In this document: piece after piece, positions 27,906 through 37,127 of the stretch | How the letters are laid out: each line of letters starts with the position of its first letter | How positions within the stretch are numbered: the first letter of the stretch is position 1 | Source of the DNA: Panagrolaimus kolymaensis | Lineage: Eukaryota; Nematoda; Chromadorea; Rhabditida; Panagrolaimidae | Assembly (NCBI GenBank): GCA_028622995.1 | Contig: JAJQJQ010000013.1 | Location: 3,658,001-3,722,000 of the forward strand | Reading direction: 5' to 3' | DNA length: 64,000 nucleotides | Notes under the pieces: model-generated | Database searches by the model: none | Seen by the model: only the letters and a program-made list of their open reading frames with translations | Told to the model about the DNA's origin: nothing | Program-made: the position numbers and the translations under genes

Positions 27906-28951
27906 TTTTATATTAACTAATAACCAACGCCAATCGTGAAAATAGCTAAAATTAAAATTAATTAAAAGGTTTCGATTCTGCCATAAATTTAAGGTATCAA
28001 AATGTTTTTTAACTTTTATGGATTCAGCATCCATTTCTTAACAAAATGGTTTGATTTTTTAAAGAACAAATCACCTTCTTCACACACGAAAATAGCTAAA
28101 ATAAAAATTAATTAAAAGGTTTCGATTCTGCCATAAATTTAAGGTATCAAAATGTTTTTTAACTTTTACGGATTCAGCATCCATTTCTTAACAAAATGGT
28201 TTGATTTTTTAAAGAACAAATCACCTTCTTCACACACGAAAATAGCTAAAATAAAAATTAATTAAAAGGTTTCGATACTACCATAAATTTAAGGTATCAA
28301 AATGTTTTTTAACTTTTACGGATTCAGCATCTATTTCTTAACAAAATGGTTTGATTTTTTAAAGAACAAATCACCTTCTTCACACACGAAAATAGCAAAA
28401 ATTAAAATTAAATAAAAGGTTTCGATACTACCATAAATTTAAGGTATCAAAATGTTTTTTAACTTTTACGGATTCAGCATCCATTTCTTAACAAAATGGT
28501 TTGATTTTTTAAAGAACAAATCACCTTCTTCACACACGAAAATAGCTAAAATTAAAATTAAATAAAAGGTTTCGATACTACCATAAATTTAAGGTATCAA
28601 AATGTTTTTTAACTTTTACGGATTCAGCATCCATTTCTTAACAAAATGGTTTGATTTTTTAAAGAACAAATCACCTTCTTCACACACGAAAATAGCTAAA
28701 ATTAAAATAAAATAAAAGGTTTCGATACTACCATAAATTTAAGGTATCAAAATGTTTTTTAACTTTTACGGATTCAGCATCCATTTCTTAACAAAATGGT
28801 TTGATTTTTTAAAGAACAAATCACCTTCTTCACACACGAAAATAGCTAAAAATTAAATAAAAGGTTTCGATACTACCATAAATTTAAGGTATCAAAATGT
28901 TTTTTAACTTTTACGGATTCAGCATCCATTTCTTAACAAAATGGTTTGATT
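27906..28951 (+). repeat. Higher-order block, second partial copy lacking three monomers
   Basis: It repeats the marker order of 25,071 onward: B cassette, two ctaaaataaa units, a unit with attaaaataaaataa, a 5-bp-deleted unit, then another B. The deleted unit is 2,385 bp from its partner (26,461 to 28,846) instead of 2,835, so 450 bp, three monomers, are missing from this copy or were gained in the first. Confidence 0.7.
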
Positions 28952-31900
28952 TTTATATTAACTAATAACCAACGCCAATCGTGAAAATAGCTAAAATTAA
29001 AATTAATTAAAAGGTTTCGATTCTGCCATAAATTTAAGGTATCAAAATGTTTTTTAACTTTTACGGATTCAGCATCCATTTCTTAACAAAATGGTTTGAT
29101 TTTTTAAAGAACAAATCACCTTCTTCACACACGAAAATAGCTAAAATTAAAATTAAATAAAAGGTTTCGATACTACCATAAATTTAAGGTATCAAAATGT
29201 TTTTTAACTTTTACGGATTCAGCATCCATTTCTTAACAAAATGGTTTGATTTTTTAAAGAACAAATCACCTTCTTCACACACGAAAATAGCTAAAATTAA
29301 AATTAAATAAAAGGTTTCGATACTACCATAAATTTAAGGTATCAAAATGTTTTTTAACTTTTACGGATTCAGCATCCATTTCTTAACAAAATGGTTTGAT
29401 TTTTTAAAGAACAAATCACCTTCTTCACACACGAAAATAGCTAAAATTAAAATTAAATAAAAGGTTTCGATACTACCATAAATTTAAGGTATCAAAATGT
29501 TTTTTAACTTTTACGGATTCAGCATCCATTTCTTAACAAAATGGTTTGATTTTTTAAAGAACAAATCACCTTCTTCACACACGAAAATAGCTAAAATTAA
29601 AATTAATTAAAAGGTTTCGATTCTGCCATAAATTTAAGGTATCAAAATGTTTTTTAACTTTTACGGATTCAGCAACCATTTCTTAACAAAATGGTTTGAT
29701 TTTTTAAAGAACAAATCACCTTCTTCACACACGAAAATAGCTAAAATTAAAATTAATTAAAAGGTTTCGATTCTGCCATAAATTTAAGGTATCAAAATGT
29801 TTTTTAACTTTTACGGATTCAGCATCCATTTCTTAACAAAATGGTTTGATTTTTTAAAGAACAAATCACGTTCTTCACACACGAAAATAGCTAAAATTAA
29901 AATTAAATAAAAGGTTTCGATACTACCATAAATTTAAGGTATCAAAATGTTTTTTAACTTTTACGGATTCAGCATCCATTTCTTAACAAAATGGTTTGAT
30001 TTTTTAAAGAACAAATCACCTTCTTCACACACGAAAATAGCTAAAATTAAAATTAAATAAAAGGTTTCGATACTACCATAAATTTAAGGTATCAAAATGT
30101 TTTTTAACTTTTACGGATTCAGCATCCATTTCTTAACAAAATGGTTTGATTTTTTAAAGAACAAATCACCTTCTTCACACACGAAAATAGCTAAAATTAA
30201 AATTAAATAAAAGGTTTCGATACTACCATAAATTTAAGGTATCAAAATGTTTTTTAACTTTTACGGATTCAGCATCCATTTCTTAACAAAATGGTTTGAT
30301 TTTTTAAAGAACAAATCACCTTCTTCACACACGAAAATAGCTAAAATTAAAATTAATTAAAAGGTTTCGATTCTGCCATAAATTTAAGGTATCAAAATGT
30401 TTTTTAACTTTTACGGATTCAGCATCCATTTCTTAACAAAATGGTTTGATTTTTTAAAGAACAAATCACCTTCTTCACACACGAAAATAGCTAAAATTAA
30501 AATTAAATAAAAGGTTTCGATACTACCATAAATTTAAGGTATCAAAATGTTTTTTAACTTTTACGGATTCAGCATCCATTTCTTAACAAAATGGTTTGAT
30601 TTTTTAAAGAACAAATCACCTTCTTCACACACGAAAATAGCTAAAATTAAAATTAATTAAAAGGTTTCGATTCTGCCATAAATTTAAGGTATCAAAATGT
30701 TTTTTAACTTTTACGGATTCAGATCCATTTCTTAACAAAATGGTTTGATTTTTTAAAGAACAAATCACCTTCTTCACACACGAAAATAGCTAAAATTAAA
30801 ATTAAATAAAAGGTTTCGATACTACCATAAATTTAAGGTATCAAAATGTTTTTTAACTTTTACGGATTCAGCATCCATTTCTTAACAAAATGGTTTGATT
30901 TTTTAAAGAACAAATCACCTTCTTCACACACGAAAATAGCTAAAATTAAAATTAAATAAAAGGTTTCGATACTACCATAAATTTAAGGTATCAAAATGTT
31001 TTTTAACTTTTACGGATTCAGCATCCATTTCTTAACAAAATGGTTTGATTTTTTAAAGAACAAATCACCTTCTTCACACACGAAAATAGCTAAAATTAAA
31101 ATTAAATAAAAGGTTTCGATACTACCATAAATTTAAGGTATCAAAATGTTTTTTAACTTTTACGGATTCAGCATCCATTTCTTAACAAAATGGTTTGATT
31201 TTTTAAAGAACAAATCACCTTCTTCACACACGAAAATAGCTAAAATTAAAATTAATTAAAAGGTTTCGATTCTGCCATAAATTTAAGGTATCAAAATGTT
31301 TTTTAACTTTTACGGATTCAGCATCCATTTCTTAACAAAATGGTTTGATTTTTTAAAGAACAAATCACCTTCTTCACACACGAAAATAGCTAAAATTAAA
31401 ATTAAATAAAAGGTTTCGATACTACCATAAATTTAAGGTATCAAAATGTTTTTTAACTTTTACGGATTCAGCATCCATTTCTTAACAAAATGGTTTGATT
31501 TTTTAAAGAACAAATCACCTTCTTCACACACGAAAATAGCTAAAATAAAAATTAATTAAAAGGTTTCGATTCTGCCATAAATTTAAGGTATCAAAATGTT
31601 TTTTAACTTTTACGGATTCAGCATCCATTTCTTAACAAAATGGTTTGATTTTTTAAAGAACAAATCACCTTCTTCACACACGAAAATAGCTAAAAATTAA
31701 ATAAAAGGTTTCGATACTACCATAAATTTAAGGTATCAAAATGTTTTTTAACTTTTACGGATTCAGCATCCATTTCTTAACAAAATGGTTTGATTTTTTA
31801 AAGAACAAATCACCTTCTTCACACACGAAAATAGCTAAAATTAAAATTAAATAAAAGGTTTCGATACTACCATAAATTTAAGGTATCAAAATGTTTTTTA

Positions 31901-33734
31901 ACTTTTACGGATTCAGCATCCATTTCTTAACAAAATGGTTTGATTTTTTAAAGAACAAATCACCTTCTTCACACACGAAAATAGCTAAAATTAAAATTAA
32001 ATAAAAGGTTTCGATACTACCATAAATTTAAGGTATCAAAATGTTTTTTAACTTTTACGGATTCAGCATCCATTTCTTAACAAAATGGTTTGATTTTTTA
32101 AAGAACAAATCACCTTCTTCACACACGAAAATAGCTAAAAATTAAATAAAAGGTTTCGATACTACCATAAATTTAAGGTATCAAAATGTTTTTTAACTTT
32201 TACGGATTCAGCATCCATTTCTTAACAAAATGGTTTGATTTTTTAAAGAACAAATCACCTTCTTCACACACGAAAATAGCTAAAATTAAAATTAAATAAA
32301 AGGTTTCGATACTACCATAAATTTAAGGTATCAAAATGTTTTTTAACTTTTACGGATTCAGCATCCATTTCTTAACAAAATGGTTTGATTTTTTAAAGAA
32401 CAAATCACCTTCTTCACACACGAAAATAGCTAAAATTAAAATTAATTAAAAGGTTTCGATTCTGCCATAAATTTAAGGTATCAAAATGTTTTTTAACTTT
32501 TACGGATTCAGCATCCATTTCTTAACAAAATGGTTTGATTTTTATATTAACTAATAACCAACGCCAATCGTGAAAATAGCTAAAATTAAAATTAATTAAA
32601 AGGTTTCGATTCTGCCATAAATTTAAGGTATCAAAATGTTTTTTAACTTTTACGGATTCAGCATCCATTTCTTAACAAAATGGTTTGATTTTTTAAAGAA
32701 CAAATCACCTTCTTCACACACGAAAATAGCTAAAATTAAAATTAATTAAAAGGTTTCGATTCTGCCATAAATTTAAGGTATCAAAATGTTTTTTAACTTT
32801 TACGGATTCAGCATCCATTTCTTAACAAAATGGTTTGATTTTTTAAAGAACAAATCACCTTCTTCACACACGAAAATAGCTAAAATTAAAATTAATTAAA
32901 AGGTTTCGATTCTGCCATAAATTTAAGGTATCAAAATGTTTTTTAACTTTTATGGATTCAGCATCCATTTCTTAACAAAATGGTTTGATTTTTTAAAGAA
33001 CAAATCACCTTCTTCACACACGAAAATAGCTAAAATTAAAATTAAATAAAAGGTTTCGATACTACCATAAATTTAAGGTATCAAAATGTTTTTTAACTTT
33101 TACGGATTCAGCATCCATTTCTTAACAAAATGGTTTGATTTTTTAAAGAACAAATCACCTTCTTCACACACGAAAATAGCTAAAATTAAAATTAAATAAA
33201 AGGTTTCGATACTACCATAAATTTAAGGTATCAAAATGTTTTTTAACTTTTACGGATTCAGCATCCATTTCTTAACAAAATGGTTTGATTTTTTAAAGAA
33301 CAAATCACCTTCTTCACACACGAAAATAGCTAAAATTAAAATTAAATAAAAGGTTTCGATACTACCATAAATTTAAGGTATCAAAATGTTTTTTAACTTT
33401 TACGGATTCAGCATCCATTTCTTAACAAAATGGTTTGATTTTTTAAAGAACAAATCACCTTCTTCACACACGAAAATAGCTAAAATTAAAATTAAATAAA
33501 AGGTTTCGATTCTGCCATAAATTTAAGGTATCAAAATGTTTTTTAACTTTTATGGATTCAGCATCCATTTCTTAACAAAATGGTTTGATTTTTTAAAGAA
33601 CAAATCACCTTCTTCACACACGAAAATAGCTAAAATTAAAATTAAATAAAAGGTGTCCTAACCGTGAAGTTGGTTAGACAAAGAATGTTCCTTTAATGCC
33701 GTAGAATTGACACAATAATAAATAGTAAGTATTT

Positions 33735-33740
33735 ATTCAG
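33735..33740 (-). promoter_or_regulatory. Possible AATAAA polyadenylation signal in candidate LTR
   Basis: The plus strand reads atttattcag, giving AATAAA on the minus strand, inside the candidate LTR. AT content is moderate here, so a chance match is possible. Confidence 0.3.
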
Positions 33741-33747
33741 GAACACA

Positions 33748-33775
33748 GCTGTTAGCTGAGCGGTGAGCTAACAGC
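33748..33775. repeat. Perfect 10-bp inverted repeat in candidate LTR
   Basis: GCTGTTAGCT and AGCTAACAGC flank an 8-base loop (gagcggtg). It is retained without change in the second insert at 36,247-36,274. It could form a hairpin in RNA of either strand. Two weaker stems lie in the same element: ctaacc/ggttag near 33,658-33,677 and gtgttgt/acaacac near 33,923-33,943. Confidence 0.7.
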
Positions 33776-33942
33776 AATAAAGACGATACAGAGTAAAGTG
33801 CTAACGTAAAGTGAAGTGCTAACTACTAACAAAACAATGAAACAATGATTACAAAATAGGCTATGCAGCGAGGCTTCCACAATCCATACGAGACCATCAG
33901 AAATCGCCATTTTGAATGCTTCGTGTTGTCAGAGCCACAACA

Positions 33943-33956
33943 CTCTTCTCCCTCCT
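33943..33956 (-). promoter_or_regulatory. Candidate polypurine tract of the LTR element
   Basis: On the minus strand a 14-base purine run (AGGAGGGAGAAGAG) lies directly before the TGTTG that opens the candidate LTR. A polypurine tract in this position primes plus-strand DNA synthesis in LTR retrotransposons, and its placement is the best argument for the minus-strand reading of this insert. Confidence 0.5.
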
Positions 33957-33977
33957 ATTTCAGCATTGCATCTTCAT

Positions 33978-34244
33978 TCAGCATTGAGAATCTTGAGTTG
34001 CAGTGCCATCAGGATAACGACGATTGGACGTTGGAACAAGAGGTTGAGTTCTTCTTTGAACAGGAGATTGTACAGCAGAACGAGCATGAAATTGTACAGA
34101 AGAACTAGCACGAGGTTGAACAGGAGAACTTGAACGAGATCTTACATCTTGAAGTACAGTGTCTGCAGGGAGACCACCAGATGAGAGTTGCTTTGTTGAA
34201 GCTTCTTTAAGTGTCTGCAGGGAGACCACCAGATGAGAATACAT
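33978..34244 (-). pseudogene. Degraded retroelement coding remnant, copy 1
   Basis: An 88-residue open frame lies just inside the candidate LTR. It is rich in Ser, Gln, Pro, Arg and Val, with a repeated VQ-S/P-V pattern at residues about 40-70, and shows no protease, integrase, reverse transcriptase or RNase H motif. Upstream on the same strand, up to 34,680, the reading is broken by stops in this frame and runs on only in shifted frames, such as the frame at 34,361-34,717 whose first codons are satellite. Part of the frame comes from a 52-bp tandem duplication that copy 2 lacks, and there the frame is lost. I regard it as a decayed end of a polyprotein or linker region. An overlapping plus-strand frame at 33,863-34,108 is equally long and cannot be excluded. 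Confidence 0.35.
34040..34135. repeat. Four degenerate 24-bp tandem units in insert copy 1
   Basis: Units at 34,040, 34,064, 34,088 and 34,112 share the pattern ga(g/a)(a/g)ttg(t/a)acag(c/a/g)agaac. The period is a multiple of three, so it gives an eight-residue repeat in whichever frame was once translated. The same array is at 36,539-36,634 in copy 2. Confidence 0.65.
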
Positions 34245-34262
34245 TGTTGAAGCTTCTTTAGC
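34159..34262. repeat. 52-bp tandem duplication, only in insert copy 1
   Basis: Two units (34,159-34,210 and 34,211-34,262) both start gtgtctgcagggagaccacc and end ttgaagcttctttaa or a close form. Copy 2 has one unit (36,658-36,709). This alone explains the length difference between inserts (1,027 and 975 bp). Confidence 0.85.
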
Positions 34263-34405
34263 ACGAACAAGTTGATTGAAACCTTCGATTTATTCCATAG
34301 AATCTTCTTTTTGAAGTCGAGCATATCAGTACCATTGATCAAGAGAATTCCATAGATTCTTTACCAAAGAATCTTCTTTGAGTTGGAGATGACCATAAAC
34401 ATGAG

Positions 34406-34467
34406 TAGCTGTAGAATTAGCTTTATGTTGATACTTAGCTGTAGAATTAGCTTTGTATGTTGATACC
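34406..34467. repeat. Direct repeat of about 30 bp in insert copy 1
   Basis: tagctgtagaattagcttt is followed by a variant of (gt)atgttgatac and the block is then repeated, units 34,406-34,435 and 34,436-34,467. The same pair is present at 36,853-36,914 in copy 2, so it predates the insert duplication. Confidence 0.75.
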
Positions 34468-34680
34468 ATATCGACAGATGCACCATCTGTTCCTTCTCCT
34501 TCTTTTTGAAATGATGAAGATAGGGATCAGCGAACCATAGTAACATCGAAGAGGACCAGGAGTTGTTGTGATCGAAGTTTAGCGACATGAGGATGTCCAG
34601 CAGAATTGCTTTTGAGTATAAAGCAGAAATTTGATGTTCAGCTGCGATTGACAAGCGAAGTTGTTTCGTGTTGAGAAAGA

Positions 34681-36152
34681 CAAAATGTTTTTTAACTTTT
34701 ACGGATTCAGCATCCATTTCTTAACAAAATGGTTTGATTTTTTAAAGAACAAATCACCTTCTTCACACACGAAAATAGCTAAAATTAAAATTAAATAAAA
34801 GGTTTCGATACTACCATAAATTTAAGGTATCAAAATGTTTTTTATCTTTTACGGATTCAGCATCCATTTCTTAACAAAATGGTTTGATTTTTTAAAGAAC
34901 AAATCACCTTCTTCACACACGAAAATAGCTAAAATTAAAATTAAATAAAAGGTTTCGATACTACCATAAATTTAAGGTATCAAAATGTTTTTTAACTTTT
35001 ACGGATTCAGCATCCATTTCTTAACAAAATGGTTTGATTTTTATATTAACTAATAACCAACGCTAATCGTGAAAATAGCTAAAATTAAAATTAATTAAAA
35101 GGTTTCGATTCTGCCATAAATTTAAGGTATCAAAATGTTTTTTAACTTTTATGGATTCAGCATCCATTTCTTAACAAAATGGTTTGATTTTTTAAAGAAC
35201 AAATCACCTTCTTCACACACGAAAATAGCTAAAATTAAAATTAAATAAAAGGTTTCGATACTACCATAAATTTAAGGTATCAAAATGTTTTTTAACTTTT
35301 ACGGATTCAGCATCCATTTCTTAACAAAATGGTTTGATTTTTATATTAACTAATAACCAACGCCAATCGTGAAAATAGCTAAAATTAAAATTAATTAAAA
35401 GGTTTCGATACTACCATAAATTTAAGGTATCAAAATGTTTTTTAACTTTTACGGATTCAGCATCCATTTCTTAACAAAATGGTTTGATTTTTATATTAAC
35501 TAATAACCAACGCCAATCGTGAAAATAGCTAAAATTAAAATTAATTAAAAGGTTTCGATTCTGCCATAAATTTAAGGTATCAAAATGTTTTTTAACTTTT
35601 ATGGATACAGCATCCATTTCTTAACAAAATGGTTTGATTTTTTAAAGAACAAATCACCTTCTTCACACACGAAAATAGCTAAAATTAAAATTAAATAAAA
35701 GGTTTCGATACTACCATAAATTTAAGGTATCAAAATGTTTTTTAACTTTTACGGATTCAGCATCCATTTCTTAACAAAATGGTTTGATTTTTTAAAGAAC
35801 AAATCACCTTCTTCACACACGAAAATAGCTAAAATTAAAATTAAATAAAAGGTTTCGATACTACCATAAATTTAAGGTATCAAAATGTTTTTTAACTTTT
35901 ACGGATTCAGCATCCATTTCTTAACAAAATGGTTTGATTTTTTAAAGAACAAATCACCTTCTTCACACACGAAAATAGCTAAAATTAAAATTAAATAAAA
36001 GGTTTCGATTCTGCCATAAATTTAAGGTATCAAAATGTTTTTTAACTTTTATGGATTCAGCATCCATTTCTTAACAAAATGGTTTGATTTTTTAAAGAAC
36101 AAATCACCTTCTTCACACACGAAAATAGCTAAAATTAAAATTAAATAAAAGG
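34681..36152 (+). repeat. Satellite spacer between the two inserts (10 monomers)
   Basis: The 1,472 bp equal ten 150-bp monomers minus the 28 bp lost at the insert junction. B cassettes lie at about 35,041, 35,341 and 35,490. The first reads cgctaatcg instead of cgccaatcg, a variant that recurs to the right of copy 2. A one-base change (tttttatctttt) near 34,844 is private. Confidence 0.9.
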
Positions 36153-36441
36153 TGTCCTAACCGTGAAGTTGGTTAGACAAAGAATGTTCCTTTAATGCCG
36201 TAGAATTGACACAATAATAAATAGTAAGTATTTATTCAGGAACACAGCTGTTAGCTGAGCGGTGAGCTAACAGCAATAAAGACGATACAGAGTAAAGTGC
36301 TAACGTAAAGTGAAGTGCTAACTACTAACAAAACAATGAAACAATGATTACAAAATAGGCTATGCAGCGAGGCTTCCACAATCCATACGAGACCATCAGA
36401 AAGCGCCATTTTGAATGCTTCGTGTTGTCAGAGCCACAACA
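36153..36441 (-). repeat. Candidate LTR in insert copy 2 (289 bp)
   Basis: It has the same length and limits as the candidate LTR of copy 1, with TGTTG at the minus-strand 5' end, AATAAA and the 10-bp inverted repeat (36,247-36,274) all retained. One substitution was noted. Confidence 0.5.
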
Positions 36442-36455
36442 CTCTTCTCCCTCCT
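36442..36455 (-). promoter_or_regulatory. Candidate polypurine tract, insert copy 2
   Basis: The same 14-purine run on the minus strand as in copy 1, directly before the candidate LTR. Confidence 0.45.
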
Positions 36456-36476
36456 ATTTCAGCATTGCATCTTCAT

Positions 36477-37127
36477 TCAGCATTGAGAATCTTGAGTTGC
36501 AGTGCCATCAGGATAACGACGATTGGACGTTGGAACAAGAGGTTGAGTTCTTCTTTGAACAGGAGATTGTACTGCAGAACGAGCATGAAATTGTACAGAA
36601 GAACTAGCACGAGGTTGAACAGGAGAACTTGAACGAGATCTTACATCTTGAAGTACAGTGTCTGCAGGGAGACCACCAGATGAGAATACATTGTTGAAGC
36701 TTCTTTAGCACGAACAAGTTGATTGAAACCTTCGATTTATGCCATAGAATCTTCTTTTTGAAGTCGAGCATATCAGTACCATTGATCAAGAGAATTCCAT
36801 AGATTCTTTACCAAAGAATCTTCTTTGAGTTGGAGATGACCATAAACATGAGTAGCTGTAGAATTAGCTTTATGTTGATACTTAGCTGTAGAATTAGCTT
36901 TGTATGTTGATACCATATCGACAGATGCACCATCTGTTCCTTCTCCTTCTTTTTGAAATGATGAAGATAGGGATCAGCGAACCATAGTAACATCGAAGAG
37001 GACCAGGAGTTGTTGTGATCGAAGTTTAGCGACATGAGGATGTCCAGCAGAATTGCTTTTGAGTATAAAGCAGAAATTTGATGTTCAGCTGCGATTGACA
37101 AGCGAAGTTGTTTCGTGTTGAGAAAGA
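36477..37127 (-). pseudogene. Degraded retroelement coding remnant, copy 2
   Basis: The same remnant as in copy 1 without the 52-bp duplication. Because 52 is not a multiple of three, the frame that was open in copy 1 is shifted and stops early here. What remains open are short minus-strand frames at 36,604-36,789 and 36,808-37,164, the latter beginning in satellite sequence. No domain is recognisable. The region holds the 24-bp units (36,539-36,634), the single 52-bp unit and the direct repeat at 36,853-36,914. Confidence 0.3.

Larger units (their letters stand above)
18691..33653 (+). repeat. Satellite subarray II: 150-bp 'acttttacgg' family
   Basis: Units are mostly A type with acttttacgg, gctaaaatt and one of two linked tails: aaataaaa followed by gatactacc, or aattaaaa followed by gattctgcc. 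B units are rare here (about 8 seen) and carry cgtgaaaatagcta, not the subarray I form. Occasional monomers have a 5-bp loss in the AT tail (ctaaaaattaaataa; 26,461, 26,906, 27,651, 28,846, 31,691 and 32,136) or an A in ctaaaataaa (25,261, 25,411, 28,096, 28,246 and others). One-base losses are seen near 19,177 and 30,723. Confidence 0.9.
33654..33942 (-). repeat. Candidate LTR in insert copy 1 (289 bp)
   Basis: On the minus strand the segment starts TGTTGTGGCTC directly after a purine-rich tract and ends GGTTAGGACA at the satellite. AATAAA lies in gaataaatac about 80 bp before the 3' end, where an LTR polyadenylation signal would be expected. Only one LTR is present per insert, so the terminal-repeat status cannot be confirmed from within the window. 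Confidence 0.5.
33654..34680 (-). mobile_element. Insert copy 1: 5'-truncated LTR retrotransposon 3' end (probable)
   Basis: This 1,027-bp segment has no similarity to the satellite and a more balanced base composition. Read on the minus strand it shows degraded coding sequence, a purine-rich tract, and a 289-bp segment that begins TGTTG and ends ACA, contains AATAAA, and stops exactly at the satellite junction. That order matches the 3' end of an LTR retrotransposon. No primer binding site, 5' LTR or reverse transcriptase is present, so its superfamily cannot be named. At the left it abuts aaaagg of a monomer, at the right caaaatg; 28 bp of the monomer between these are missing and no target-site duplication is seen. 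The second copy at 36,153 is nearly identical. An unrelated non-autonomous element is the main alternative. Confidence 0.55.
36153..37127 (-). mobile_element. Insert copy 2: same truncated LTR element, duplicated with its satellite context
   Basis: This 975-bp segment matches copy 1 with the same junctions (aaaagg on the left, caaaatg on the right) and the same 28-bp loss of satellite. By eye it differs by three substitutions (near 36,403, 36,575 and 36,748) and by having one instead of two 52-bp units. Identical junctions in a repeated target mean it is a copy of copy 1, or the reverse, made by duplication of a 2,499-bp block. A second transposition event is very unlikely. Confidence 0.6.

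Noticed and set aside
33863..34108. Plus-strand protein of 81 residues, repeated at 36,362-36,607
   Set aside because: It is antisense to the candidate LTR and remnant, spans their boundary and ends in the 24-bp repeat. It differs by two residues between copies, which is what three random substitutions in copied DNA would give, so it is no evidence of selection.
33912..34133. Second plus-strand frame of 73 residues, and its copy at 36,411-36,632
   Set aside because: It overlaps the previous frame out of phase and has no recognisable domain; a shadow frame in GC-richer DNA.
34361..34717. 118-residue minus-strand protein, and its copy at 36,808-37,164
   Set aside because: Its first codons lie in satellite sequence, so this start cannot be the original one. 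The rest shows no motif and is treated as part of the decayed element.
36153..37127. Second independent insertion of the element
   Set aside because: The junctions and the 28-bp target loss are identical to copy 1, which repeated insertion would not be expected to produce.
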